IMG/VR virus record: IMGVR_UViG_3300023174_000341
Coordinates: 1-38,858 of that record
Direction: 5' to 3' (one strand)
DNA length: 38,858 bases
From: a virus
The notes under the pieces were generated by a model. That model saw only the letters and a list, made by a program, of their open reading frames with translations, searched no databases and had not been told where the DNA came from. The position numbers and the translations under genes are program-made. Positions 21,501 through 30,658 of this stretch are shown one piece after another (the stretch's first letter is position 1; each line of letters opens with the position of its first letter).

Positions 21501-24500
21501 AGATCGAGCGCATCACTGCCGGGTACGAATTGCCCAGTACCCCGCGCAAACCAAAGTGACCAACCAGTTCGTGAGCAATCGTCTTGCCAACGTCCGCGCC
21601 ATCAATCAAGTTGTCGCCCACCAAGTAGATCGTCTTGGTTGGCGGGTGGAACATACCCGGCGCGCTCTGCGTACCGTCGCGCTCCATCTGCGCTTGGATC
21701 TTCTCAGGCAACTCCGAGATAGACTGAACCACCGTGATCTTGGGCGCCACTGGCAACTTACGGAATGGCGCTATCAAAGACTCAACATCATCGACGCGCA
21801 TCCCAACCGCAGGCTCCTCGCCCTTGGAACGGAACATTGCGTCCTGTTCATCTTTAGCCAAGGTGCCTTCGGCAGGCGGGGCGTTTTTGTTTTTGTTCCG
21901 CTTAGCTCTTCTCTCTGAAGCCGCCGCCGACTGCATTGTGTCGCCGATTCTTACAAGCTGGTCTTTCAAACTAGTCAGCGGAACTTCTTCCGTGCCAAGC
22001 AGCGCTATCTCTTCATCGACTCTGGCTTTGTCGATTACTTTAGTTTCTTCAAGCTGATTTAGCAGCGCCTGTACTTTTTGACTGTTATCTTCGCCGACAA
22101 CAGTCTCGGCTTGTAGCGCTTCAATCTGCTTGATTGCGTTTTCTATTTCTTCCGAATTAGCACCAAACCGTGCAGGCGTAACCTCAGTTTTACCCTGCGG
22201 TTGTTCAACAGCCTCGGCAGGTTTCATTGCTTCGCGGATCTCGCCAACCAATGTCGGGCTGGTTGTCCAGTTATTCCACGATGCCTTAAGCTGTTGCAGT
22301 TCCGCAATGCGGCGCTTGACTGCTTCCGGGTCTTTAATGTCGATCCCTTCAGCGGCGGCGAGCTTGGGATTTTTGCTAGCGCCCGTGATAGCACTTAGCC
22401 GTTGACCAACCTCACGTTGCTTTTGCGTAGCGATCTTGGCCATCTCTTGGGCTTCGAGCATGGCGCTCTCATCAAACCCAAACATGTCCGCCATGCCACC
22501 TTCGGCGGGCTTGGGCGCAATCACTTGAACTGCGCGCATTAGGTTGAGCGCTTCGGCAGCAGATTTAGACTGCGCGGCTTTGATTGCAACTGCTTGGATT
22601 CTTGAATCTTTTGGCGCTTCAATGGCCGCGGTTGCAGCCAGATCGTCACTAATCTGTTTAGCGCGGTGGGCAGCGATCAGTTCTGGGCTACCGTTCGTAG
22701 CGATCTCGATAGCCTCTTCGCCTTTGCCGCGCGTCAACCCGCGGGCATCTGCCTCTTCTTTTGAAAGCTGTGCGCCTTGGAAGTAGTTGACATAGTCGGC
22801 TACAGTGCCTTGACCATCGCGAATGTTGATCTCCGCATCCATCGTTGCGGCTTTCTTTTTATCAAACCCGGCAGCTTCATCAAAAACTTGCGCATCGATT
22901 GTTTGCCGCCCCGAGCGCTTGGCCAGATCCCAACGGTGCCGCCCGGAGATAATTTCTAAGCTGCCATCGAGGCGCCGCCATAACTGAATGGGCGCTACAC
23001 CATAGTCCGCAAATTTGCCCTTGAGCGGTTTAACGACACCTTCCGTATTTGCTTCCGCCTTGAACTGCGGCACATCTTGAGATAGCTTGAGTTCATTGAC
23101 CGGAACCTTGACTACGGGCACACCTTCAATCGCATGCTGAACTGGGCCAACAGGCGGCGCTTCTACTTTTGGCGTCTCGACCTTCGGTACTTCAGGTGCA
23201 GCAGGCGCTTCAGCCGTAGGTGCTTTTATGATCTCGCGTTTATTGCGTTTATCCAGCGGCGTAACAACACCGGCCTTTTCAAGATCAAGCAATAACTGTG
23301 CCGCAGTTTGCTTTTTAATATTAAGCCCTTCAGCGAGATGGCTTACAGTAGCTTTGCCGGTGTCGCGCACAAACTTCGTGGCACGGTCCAGATCCACATC
23401 TCCAAACATCTCCATCGGTGTGGGGAGATCAAACGGCGCAGTTAGATCGGCCACAGATCTAGCCCCAAACATCTCGTATGGAGTTGGGAAATCGTATGGC
23501 GTGATTGATGGGGGTGCGGCCTGTTCTTGCGCCGCGGGTTGTTCTGTTGGTGCAGCTTGTTCTGTTGGTGCAGCAGGCGGGGTTCCTGCAAGCTGTTCCT
23601 CAACCGTAGTGCGGGGCGCACGGCCTTCAACCAAGTCACGCTTTTCTTGAAGCTTGTTGATGCGCTCCGAGACTTTACGCATGACATCAAAGTCACCAAC
23701 TTCAGCGGCTTTGGTCAGTTCCTTTTGCGCGGCATCGAGCTTTTTATCTAGCGCGATAGCCGTTTCCGTTGTACCGCCCGCAGCCTCAACAGCTTTGCCA
23801 AGCTTATCGAACTGATCGGTCAGCGCCTTCCACTGGTCGTGCAGATCAATGATGGTTGCCGTATCCCCACTAAGACCGGCCATTTGCATCTGAGCGCCAA
23901 GCTGATCACGCTGCTGGAATAGCGCGTCATACTGATCCATCAAATCCGTAACTGTTGGCGGTGAGGGCGGTGGAGCAGATGTAGTTGGTGCGGCGGGTGC
24001 AGCCGCAGGCTGTGCTGCTTGGCGCTGGGCAACCAGCGGCTTAATTAAATTTTCGCGTTGCCGGTATTCATCACGCAGTGGCTGGAGAACATTCTCCATG
24101 TGATCCGACGCCGCTTCACGGGCGCCAGCCGTTTCCTCTTCCCACTTGGCGTACTCTTCAGGTTTTTTCTTTTTGCTTGGCGCTGCCGGTATTAAGCTGG
24201 CCAACCGCTTAGCCTCTTCTTTGGCTGCGGTATAGTCATCGTGCAGCTTGAGCAGGTTCGCCGGCTGAGTAGCCGCGGCTTCTTGTGCAGCAAAAGCATC
24301 GGCGGCGGCTTTTTGTTTACGCTTCTCAATCTCGCTGCGTGCTTCACCGCGCTCACTGATGCGGCCCAGACCCCCTAACGGGGACAACAACCCGGCCTGA
24401 TAAGCCGCGCTGCCGTACTCAGCTAATGCTTCGTCGTTCATTAGCGGCAGACCAGCCTGCGCCCGCTCAAGTATCTGCTGCGTAATCTCGGTGGGTATCT

Positions 24501-25320
24501 CGACCGTACCTTTGGCTGTACCCTTCAGTAGCGTGCCAGCACTTACTTCGCCTCTGCTTAACCGCGGCAACAGCTTTTCTGCTGCCAGCTTCTCTAGTTC
24601 TTGCGCGGACTTTTTAGCGACTTGCTCATCGGTAAAGCCCATCAAGCGCCCAACCAACCCCTTGCCAAGTAGCAAACGATCCGTGAAAACATCCAGCGCC
24701 GCGCCGGGAATCGCTGCCCCATAAGCAGCTAGCGGATTTACATCAACGGGTTTGCCTTCAGCCATCTGCGCGCGAGCTTGCGCTTCCAAGTTTGCCCCGG
24801 CTGTTGGGACATACGAAGATAAGAACTGCCCGACCCCAGCGCCAATCCCAGCGCCAACCCCCGCACCAATAGGCCCAAAGAACCTACCAGCCATAGCCCC
24901 TGCGCGAGCGCCTGCCCCCATCGAGGCTAGCTGCGGAACCTGCTCAGCAATTGCGTATGGGACTTGACCTAGCGCTTCACCAGCAGCAGACAGCACGCCG
25001 TTTTTTTCGTAGGCTTCTTTGACTTTTTCTAGCGATACTTGACTAGGTCGAGCCTTCTCAATCTCTTCCATGCGGGCAACACCCGCCTTGGCTGCTTCGC
25101 TACCGCCGCCTAGACCCGTACGAAACTGCGAGCCATATCTTTGCGCCCCACCAATAAGCGCAGAACCAATACCCGTCTTTGGTGCAACTTCTGGTATTTC
25201 TGTTTTGGTGCCGAATGCATCTGGATACAACTGCGACGCGGCATACATGCCGGCCATCGCATCCTGCCCGGGCTTTAATTGAAAGTACGAACCGTCAGGC
25301 AGTTGAATGTAGCCGACCAT
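18532..25320 (-). CDS. Giant polyvalent internal virion/ejection protein, 2262 aa
   Basis: Domains, N to C: a glycine-zipper region (about 130-170, GPIGAGVGAGIGAGVG) that may insert in membranes; Ala/Glu/Gln-rich coiled coils (330-600); a winged-helix segment (about 645-695, SHLAEGLNIKKQTAAQLL); a ParB-like nuclease domain (about 735-900, ISGRHRWDLA near 790); a putative zincin with H1250-E-x-x-G-H1255; and a long region (about 1430-2150) resembling LPD38 of phage polyvalent proteins (NPLYMFRQLVRDP near 1770, LTPFMHSQVQSLD, WIKIPIPYEVGFF near 2000). Such proteins are packaged and ejected with DNA. ATG 25320 lies 5 nt after the previous stop, without a clear ribosome binding site. The 3' end overlaps the + strand gene at 18375. 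Confidence 0.82.
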   Translation of the reverse strand: MVGYIQLPDGSYFQLKPGQDAMAGMYAASQLYPDAFGTKTEIPEVAPKTGIGSALIGGAQRYGSQFRTGLGGGSEAAKAGVARMEEIEKARPSQVSLEKVKEAYEKNGVLSAAGEALGQVPYAIAEQVPQLASMGAGARAGAMAGRFFGPIGAGVGAGIGAGVGQFLSSYVPTAGANLEAQARAQMAEGKPVDVNPLAAYGAAIPGAALDVFTDRLLLGKGLVGRLMGFTDEQVAKKSAQELEKLAAEKLLPRLSRGEVSAGTLLKGTAKGTVEIPTEITQQILERAQAGLPLMNDEALAEYGSAAYQAGLLSPLGGLGRISERGEARSEIEKRKQKAAADAFAAQEAAATQPANLLKLHDDYTAAKEEAKRLASLIPAAPSKKKKPEEYAKWEEETAGAREAASDHMENVLQPLRDEYRQRENLIKPLVAQRQAAQPAAAPAAPTTSAPPPSPPTVTDLMDQYDALFQQRDQLGAQMQMAGLSGDTATIIDLHDQWKALTDQFDKLGKAVEAAGGTTETAIALDKKLDAAQKELTKAAEVGDFDVMRKVSERINKLQEKRDLVEGRAPRTTVEEQLAGTPPAAPTEQAAPTEQPAAQEQAAPPSITPYDFPTPYEMFGARSVADLTAPFDLPTPMEMFGDVDLDRATKFVRDTGKATVSHLAEGLNIKKQTAAQLLLDLEKAGVVTPLDKRNKREIIKAPTAEAPAAPEVPKVETPKVEAPPVGPVQHAIEGVPVVKVPVNELKLSQDVPQFKAEANTEGVVKPLKGKFADYGVAPIQLWRRLDGSLEIISGRHRWDLAKRSGRQTIDAQVFDEAAGFDKKKAATMDAEINIRDGQGTVADYVNYFQGAQLSKEEADARGLTRGKGEEAIEIATNGSPELIAAHRAKQISDDLAATAAIEAPKDSRIQAVAIKAAQSKSAAEALNLMRAVQVIAPKPAEGGMADMFGFDESAMLEAQEMAKIATQKQREVGQRLSAITGASKNPKLAAAEGIDIKDPEAVKRRIAELQQLKASWNNWTTSPTLVGEIREAMKPAEAVEQPQGKTEVTPARFGANSEEIENAIKQIEALQAETVVGEDNSQKVQALLNQLEETKVIDKARVDEEIALLGTEEVPLTSLKDQLVRIGDTMQSAAASERRAKRNKNKNAPPAEGTLAKDEQDAMFRSKGEEPAVGMRVDDVESLIAPFRKLPVAPKITVVQSISELPEKIQAQMERDGTQSAPGMFHPPTKTIYLVGDNLIDGADVGKTIAHELVGHFGLRGVLGNSYPAVMRSIYQNNKQIKAEANARMQDNPDMSLEVATEESIAERAEKDVSLNWMNRLVNLIRTKLRQWGIWKGAPIGDSEIIRLIRDSHKYVSGVTTKPSETVKALAQVAPSGKPAAKEGDVLYRSRKPTKSVVAQRTSTVDDLMSLYTGLTGASSRDATLAGIKDKTNTRALKLRQRIFDQYAALEEVVKKGLDDKKIDALRAQNLMYALRFGQQRSDIVGQTVTSGPPRLRSEKTKAGTEYFYENDAGGPTLVGMAQALEKAKGYREEDRENAFTVYLAGKRAEQVGWNKLRFDNPVEAENEYKAVLAHLKQNKADETAFKEAEKIYQAYNAGLLDFLVQTGTMSKQKAAELKQITYVPFYRVDKDGNIRMETGDERRSIRIGNIKSEPRLKELLGDSEQILPVFTSAVQNTSMLINMAMRNQTVKDTAFVLKDLGIASRIVASKGPYTDNVVHFRVHGVEHHAIIDTDMYGIPAQMIVEGLEGIKVAMPAIVRMLGMPGDIFRKFTVRNPLYMFRQLVRDPVSAWVQNGTDTIPILDSFSTLAKMATGKDTTAQRLQRAGATSSNVLVGDARDMTKFLEDLTAGKWSLQRAFSKLDTVAQQSDAATRQVIYEDSIKKGMSHQQALMRTLESMNFSRRGTSPSMYLLASLTPFMHSQVQSLDVLYRSMRGQLPGADKLTTMQRFTARAALLAMSSVAYAAIMQDDEDYKRAKPEERYGNWWVPTLGLTKENWIKIPIPYEVGFFFKALPEAIVNMAMGDEKVGPGMEALGRLLSQSQPLSMPQALKPITEVMLGSSFYSGPIESPHEKEILPQYRYRTNSTELAKMLGGVGGLSPIQIDYLIRGYTGGVGMAITQMANVFLRAPEAANVEQPTTKLSEVPLFGSLFQTSEGRGALDATYKLIEEIQQYKGAYNKLIQDGKPEEAIKFANENASVLAASSMAGYMKKTLGEMSKQARMIKSSPQMTTEQKDVALENLYISQLALSRNFLKVAEGTTLR

Positions 25321-25325
25321 AATTA

Positions 25326-27491
25326 TTAAGGTTGTGTGCGAACAAGTGCGTTTCTAGGGGGTGTGGTTACCGTTTGTCCCGCGCCAAACATCGCCAAAAA
25401 CTGAGCGTACGTCATCGGCTTATCGTTAAGATTATTAAGCCCGGGTTTCCAGTCAGTTAAGTACTTAGTGTACGCCGTTTGTGGCTGGAACTTTTCATGG
25501 GAAAGAATTTCAAGTCCAGATTTTATCTGCTCTGGGGTGCCCACTTCTCCGGGTTTAGCGCCGCCCAAGAATGCCGCAGCGCGAACCGACTCCGGCGGTA
25601 GAGAGGCTTTAAACAAATCAGACGTTCTTTGTGCTGCAATTTGCGCATTAGATCTGGCGGTGGCTCCCATTTCGCTTGCAGCATGTCGTGCCGTTGCCCC
25701 TTGTTCGCGTATGCCTGTAAGGTAAGTTTCATTTTCCGCGCCAAATTGAGCAAGCTTAAAGTTATTAACTACGTCTTGTGCGTGATTAAACGCAGTCAGT
25801 GCGGCGGTACCTTTCTGGCCAAAAACAGCTTCGCCAATACGCATCTTGTTGTTGTTTGCGTCAGTTTCAATTTGGTCTGCGCGCATACGCAGCGCAACTT
25901 CTCGATCAAAATCTCCTCGCGCCGCAGCATCCTGCGCTGCTTCAATGGTGACGCGCATCTGCATACGCTTCTGTGCAAGTTCCTTGAATTCCTTATTGGA
26001 TTTCTGGAGTTCTTTAGCGCCTTCGGTTGCCCCAGCGCCCACGTTACGAAGGAACGCACCTAGCCCCTTGCCTCCGTATGGAGACTCCATCATTTTAAGA
26101 CCTGCCATCATTATGGCCATGCCCCGCGCTTTTTCTTTTTCGCCTACCTCATTAAACTCTTCCGTGTCAAGTTTTTCGGCTAGTTTCTTAAAAGGCGCTG
26201 CCGGTTTACTAAGGCGTACAAACTGCTCAGTTTCTTCTGCTCGACCAAGAGCTTCTGCTCTAGCTTTGTCTGCTTGTGCGTAAAGCGCTTTAGGATCAAA
26301 AAACTGCCCTACGTTCTCCATTGCTTTTTCGGGGGTAAGCGTTGGGGGTGGGGTTAGTGTTGGTGGCCCACCCGCTCTCACTAAACTAGCCAGACCTGCG
26401 CGTGGTCCGGCGCCCGTACTTGCTGCTGCCGGCACTGCCGGCACTGCGCCCATAGAACGATATAAGCCTTCATAGGTTGTCGGCAAAGCAGCAGCCGCCG
26501 CAACAGCGTCGCTACTCACAGGTTCGCGATTTCCTAAAGCCCTGTCTTTAAATGCCCCTTGTCCGGGCGTCATTGGTACGACCCCACCACCCGGCACAGC
26601 ACGAATCCGCCCTGCTTCAAGATCGGTAGAAAACTGCCTAAGATCGGGCAAACGATCCGTTGCGTTTCCAAGATTTGTTCTTGTCGGTGCAATGCCGCTA
26701 CTTGGCGATTCCTCTCGGCTTATAAAAGGATTGCGGTCGTTTGGTCCAACTGCTGGCGCCTCTCCCATCATTCGTGGATTAGGTATTGGCGTCGGCATTG
26801 GCATTGCCTCGCCAAGATTTTGCGCTTTAAATTGCGGAACGGCAATACCACTAGCTGTTGCCGGTGTGTACGGCAGATTCCTTGGGGGCGCCGAGTCAGC
26901 GTTCTGCCTGTTCTGGATAAACCGCTCAATTGCATCATCGGACAGGCCAAGAGATCTACCCTGCGCACGGATCGCGTCTAAATCAAGCCCACCACCAGCC
27001 ATACGCACAACATGCTCTTCATCATCGGCGTAACCAGCGATCCCGCCGTCAGCCATGTTCTGGATATTCTGAGCAGGCAAACTAGCTAGACCTTGCGGGG
27101 GCGCGCTGGGACCGGAAGGTGGGGGCATCTGTGGAGTGGGCGGCATAGCCGGTGGCATCTGCATACCCGGAGGCGCAGCCGGAGGCATACCCTGCGGTGG
27201 CATCGGGCCTTGTGGCCCTCCGGGCGGGGGCATGGGCGCTCCACCTTGACCGCCAATAGATTGCACAACTTGCTGCGCTACGGTCGGGGGTTGCTGTCCG
27301 CTCAACATTGCCAACGCTTTGGAGTGCATCTCCTTGGCGTCATTGACCGCTTGGTTGGCAAGGCTCAACCTAACAGCGTCGTCTTGGTGTGTCTGTGCAT
27401 ACTGGCGCAGCATTTGAATGGCTTGTGGGGTACCGACTTGCGCTAGCCGCTGAAGCTGCGCCTCTTCTCTGGCAATGTTCTCATGCAGCAT
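25326..27491 (-). CDS. Pro/Met/Gly-rich internal virion protein, 721 aa
   Basis: ATG with AAGG upstream. The N-terminus is a helical stretch (LQRLAQVGTPQAIQMLRQYAQ). Residues 85-135 are a Pro/Gly/Met low-complexity tract (PMPPPGGPQGPMPPQGMPP). NMADGGIAGYADDEEHVVRMAGGG (about 145-168) is a motif seen in large virion proteins of short-tailed phages. The C-terminal half is coiled coil (residues 440-640). It lies directly upstream of the giant ejection protein gene and probably belongs to the same structure. No enzyme motif is visible. Confidence 0.68.
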   Translation of the reverse strand: MLHENIAREEAQLQRLAQVGTPQAIQMLRQYAQTHQDDAVRLSLANQAVNDAKEMHSKALAMLSGQQPPTVAQQVVQSIGGQGGAPMPPPGGPQGPMPPQGMPPAAPPGMQMPPAMPPTPQMPPPSGPSAPPQGLASLPAQNIQNMADGGIAGYADDEEHVVRMAGGGLDLDAIRAQGRSLGLSDDAIERFIQNRQNADSAPPRNLPYTPATASGIAVPQFKAQNLGEAMPMPTPIPNPRMMGEAPAVGPNDRNPFISREESPSSGIAPTRTNLGNATDRLPDLRQFSTDLEAGRIRAVPGGGVVPMTPGQGAFKDRALGNREPVSSDAVAAAAALPTTYEGLYRSMGAVPAVPAAASTGAGPRAGLASLVRAGGPPTLTPPPTLTPEKAMENVGQFFDPKALYAQADKARAEALGRAEETEQFVRLSKPAAPFKKLAEKLDTEEFNEVGEKEKARGMAIMMAGLKMMESPYGGKGLGAFLRNVGAGATEGAKELQKSNKEFKELAQKRMQMRVTIEAAQDAAARGDFDREVALRMRADQIETDANNNKMRIGEAVFGQKGTAALTAFNHAQDVVNNFKLAQFGAENETYLTGIREQGATARHAASEMGATARSNAQIAAQRTSDLFKASLPPESVRAAAFLGGAKPGEVGTPEQIKSGLEILSHEKFQPQTAYTKYLTDWKPGLNNLNDKPMTYAQFLAMFGAGQTVTTPPRNALVRTQP

Positions 27492-27500
27492 GACAATACC

Positions 27501-29507
27501 TTAGTGCATTCTGGCAAGAATGAGGGAAGACAATCCACGCGGCTGACGAATCATACCGCCTTTAGCTTTAAAAAGATTAGCCGCACCAATCGCAGCCGTA
27601 CCAAAACCAGCCGCTTGCGAAGCCAGACTTGGCGCTTGTTGATATACAGCCTGCGTCTGTTGAGTCAACGGCACACCACGCAACACGTTTGAGAGTTGCC
27701 CAATCTGTTGGAATGGGAAGTTCTGCTGGTTGAGGAAGTCGTTGTAGTTCTGCGTTAGCTGCTGCTGTTGGTAATTTTGTGCCTGCAAACCCATCTGATT
27801 CTGGGCGTTGGCAATATTCATCTGCTGATTATTGTAGTTAGCGCCAAGGTTGGCGTAGTTCTGCATGCCCTGCATACCGGCGTTAAGCGCTTGCAACCCA
27901 TACCCTGCGCCATACTGGTTGGCTTGTTCTTGCAACTGGTTTGCTGCCTGACCATATTGCGCGGCGTTAGCAGCCGAAGCCATCTGTTGCCCGTAGCCGT
28001 ACTGATTGGCTAGCTCTTGTTGCTGTTGCGTAGTAAGTCCCGCTTGCTGGTTTGCCAACTGCGCCTGCAACGCCTGCTGGTTGTACAATTGCTGCACACC
28101 AAGATTAGCTGCAAGGTTCTGTTGCCCCGTAGTTAATCCGGCTTGTTGGTTAGCAAGATTAGCTTGTTGCGCAAGTTGCGCATTTTGCAGGTTGGCGGCT
28201 TGCCCAAACTGCCCCTGAGTCAGCCCGTATTGGCCAAGCATACTCTGGTTAGCCAACAGCCTTTGGTTGTTAGCCGCTTGATTAGCCGCGTTCGCGGCTT
28301 GCTGCATCTGCGCTTGAGTCAGCCCATACTGACCTTGCAATGACTGATTGGCTAGCTGTTGCTGTTGCGCAAGCTGAGCGTTTTGCAGCGCCGTGTTGTA
28401 TGCTTGCTGCTGATTAAACTGCCCTGTCTGAATCCCAGCGGCTTGGTTTAGTTGTTGTGCGGTAAGCCCAGTTTGTGCGCCAAGACCTTGCGTCTGAAGC
28501 AACGCGCTCAGATTTTGCACACCCGTCTGTTGCTGTACTTGCTGGTTAGCCAATGCCGCTTGGAGCGCCGCCTGTTGCTCAGTATTAAATTGCCCCTGCG
28601 CAGACTGAAACGCGCCCTGAAGACCTTGTGCTTGAATGTCAGCTTTTTGCGTAGCCAGATTACGCGCAGCTTCAGCATTTTCAATTGCTTCGCGTGACCC
28701 ACCAAACGCACCTAGCTGCGCCATCTGCGCAGACCGTTTAGTCGAGGCAATGTCTGCTTGGCGTTGAGCTTCCCGTTGCTGAATATCCACCACGCTCTGC
28801 ATGTACGGAGACATGTATGCGCTGGCGGCTCCGGGCTGAGTAAACGAGCTTGTCCCAACATTACCCGCCGCTTGCATCTGCAAATCGCGCAGTTGCGGGG
28901 CTGTTACCTTGTCATATCCAACAGCTTGTGGGGTGTACCCAAGTTGCTGCCCTTGATATGTTGGGGCCTGACCAAGCTGCGCAGCTTGCATCTGAGCGGC
29001 GTTATCAATAGTTGGCGCACGGCCTAACTGTGCCGCTCTTGCGGTAGTGCCCCGCACATCTTGGGGCTGCTCCATCTGAAAATACTGCGCGCCCTGCGGA
29101 CCCACCGATTGGTAATTAAACTGCCCTGCCCTGTACGCACTCGGCGCTTGATATTGATTACCGTAGGCGGTTGGGTTGTACGTGGATGTGCCTGCTTGCG
29201 CGGCCATGTTGTACGTATTTTGAAGCGCATTTGCCGCTTCTGCACCAACACCCAGTCCAGCAATTCCTTGATACGCTTGCTGGCTAAGTACGTCAGGCCC
29301 AGCAATCCGCTCGCCTTGGTATGTCTGGTAGGGTTTAAGCCCCGTAACAATTGGCGCACCGCTGGCGTCTTTGACTAGGTTGCCTTGCGCATCCCGCTGG
29401 TAATCATAAATCGCCCCTTCGGTAGCGCCGAGCATGCGCTCGACCTGCGCACGCGCGTAGTCGGGGATCGACGTCTGTGTTTGTACAATCTGTTGTGGAT
29501 CTGCCAT
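27501..29507 (-). CDS. Gln/Asn/Ala-rich repetitive structural protein, 668 aa
   Basis: ATG with AAGGA 7 nt upstream. After a normal N-terminus (IPDYARAQVERMLGATEGAI) the central 400 residues are dominated by Gln, Ala, Asn and Leu with recurring pieces such as LANQQAGLTT, QYGLTQ, QAAN and LQNAQLAQQ. The C-terminus has LFKAKGGMIRQPRGLSSLIL. The repetitive helical character and position suggest an elongated internal virion or ejectosome component. The function is inferred from context only. Confidence 0.68.
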   Translation of the reverse strand: MADPQQIVQTQTSIPDYARAQVERMLGATEGAIYDYQRDAQGNLVKDASGAPIVTGLKPYQTYQGERIAGPDVLSQQAYQGIAGLGVGAEAANALQNTYNMAAQAGTSTYNPTAYGNQYQAPSAYRAGQFNYQSVGPQGAQYFQMEQPQDVRGTTARAAQLGRAPTIDNAAQMQAAQLGQAPTYQGQQLGYTPQAVGYDKVTAPQLRDLQMQAAGNVGTSSFTQPGAASAYMSPYMQSVVDIQQREAQRQADIASTKRSAQMAQLGAFGGSREAIENAEAARNLATQKADIQAQGLQGAFQSAQGQFNTEQQAALQAALANQQVQQQTGVQNLSALLQTQGLGAQTGLTAQQLNQAAGIQTGQFNQQQAYNTALQNAQLAQQQQLANQSLQGQYGLTQAQMQQAANAANQAANNQRLLANQSMLGQYGLTQGQFGQAANLQNAQLAQQANLANQQAGLTTGQQNLAANLGVQQLYNQQALQAQLANQQAGLTTQQQQELANQYGYGQQMASAANAAQYGQAANQLQEQANQYGAGYGLQALNAGMQGMQNYANLGANYNNQQMNIANAQNQMGLQAQNYQQQQLTQNYNDFLNQQNFPFQQIGQLSNVLRGVPLTQQTQAVYQQAPSLASQAAGFGTAAIGAANLFKAKGGMIRQPRGLSSLILARMH

Positions 29508-29516
29508 GACTATTCC

Positions 29517-30656
29517 TTATGCGGGCAGCAGACGTTCTGCGTTTGTGTCGGTAGCTACTTTGTGTTTGCCAACCGTCTTTTGCCGCGCCTTCTGAACACG
29601 GTCCATCATTGCGTACAGTTTACGCGCACCTGCCTCGGTCGAGCCGTTGCCAATCTCAGACACGATGCGCGCTGGGACAACAAACTCCCCATCGGCTAGC
29701 CGCGCGGGTTGGCGATCCCCAATAGTTGCCGGGATGTTGTCCGACACACCATCACCGGGGCCGCGAAGCAAGCGCCCACCATCCGAGTAGCCGCCCAACG
29801 AACCTAGTCCACCTTGGTTGAATGCCACAACGCCGCCAGTAGCGGCTTTGTATGGCTCGGGCACATCGTACGTATCGGTAAAGTACCGCGCTTCTCCCTG
29901 CCCAGTGTAAGGTGTGGGGTTCTGTCGGCGGTTAAGAATGATTGGGCGGATCATCGCCTGCGGAGAAACGCTACCCAGCGTCGGCATCTTGGTTGTCTGG
30001 TTTGCTTGGATACCCGACATGATTGGTAGCGCCGTAGCTGCGAGTAAACCAGCGCCTTTCATAGTGCTGCCGCCGCCAAGCGTGTTGAGCGCTGCGCTGG
30101 GGTTATCCATTGCCGATGAAACGCCTCCGGCTAACTTTTCATAAGGCGTCATATTGGCTGTTGTATTTGCACCTAACTCAGCGGCGTATTTGGCTGCGTC
30201 TATATCTGATAGCCCTGCCGCACTTCCTCTAGCAAATCCAGCTTCTGCTGCCGCTTGCGACGCCGCATCTGAGCCAATATTCATCAGCCCACTACCAAGA
30301 CTTGCCCCACCGTACGCACCCAGCCCGGCCATGAGTCCTTTCTGCAAGCTTCCGGTAGCCAGAGCGCCAACGCCGCCAGTAATAAGGCCCGCCGTAAGGG
30401 GGCTGAGCGCACCGCCGGATAGGTAGGTAAGTGCAGCGCCAGCCAGCGGTGCTGCCACAGGTTTAATTGCTTTCCACGCCTGACTAAAGATGTTGGCTTC
30501 AGGCAAACCTGTGTGTGGGTTAATTGTCAGCGAGCCGCCGTGCGCCATAGCCAAACGCTGGAGTCCATGCACCTCATCTGGCGTTACGTGCATCAGCATT
30601 GAGTCGCCGTTGCGACCGTAGCCAGCCATGTGTTGGGCAAGATTATGTAGGCTCAT
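29517..30656 (-). CDS. Structural protein with hydrophobic N-half and GDGxSDxIPA C-domain, 379 aa
   Basis: ATG 30656 is chosen over the TTG at 30674 because it lies 2 nt after the previous stop and starts MSLHNLAQHMAGYGRNG. Residues 70-130 are Gly/Ala/Leu-rich (PLAGAALTYLSGGAL, LITGGVGALATGS) and could interact with membranes. The C-terminus holds GPGDGVSDNIPATIGDRQPA, then LADGEFVVPARIVSEIGNGST, a domain I recall from structural proteins of short-tailed phages. It fits the internal virion/ejection set. Confidence 0.7.
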   Translation of the reverse strand: MSLHNLAQHMAGYGRNGDSMLMHVTPDEVHGLQRLAMAHGGSLTINPHTGLPEANIFSQAWKAIKPVAAPLAGAALTYLSGGALSPLTAGLITGGVGALATGSLQKGLMAGLGAYGGASLGSGLMNIGSDAASQAAAEAGFARGSAAGLSDIDAAKYAAELGANTTANMTPYEKLAGGVSSAMDNPSAALNTLGGGSTMKGAGLLAATALPIMSGIQANQTTKMPTLGSVSPQAMIRPIILNRRQNPTPYTGQGEARYFTDTYDVPEPYKAATGGVVAFNQGGLGSLGGYSDGGRLLRGPGDGVSDNIPATIGDRQPARLADGEFVVPARIVSEIGNGSTEAGARKLYAMMDRVQKARQKTVGKHKVATDTNAERLLPA

Positions 30657-30658
30657 GA

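Noticed and set aside
21265-21918. 217-aa + strand frame opposite the giant gene
   Set aside because: Long open antisense frames are expected opposite a 6.8-kb gene with this codon use; no ribosome binding site or recognisable motif.
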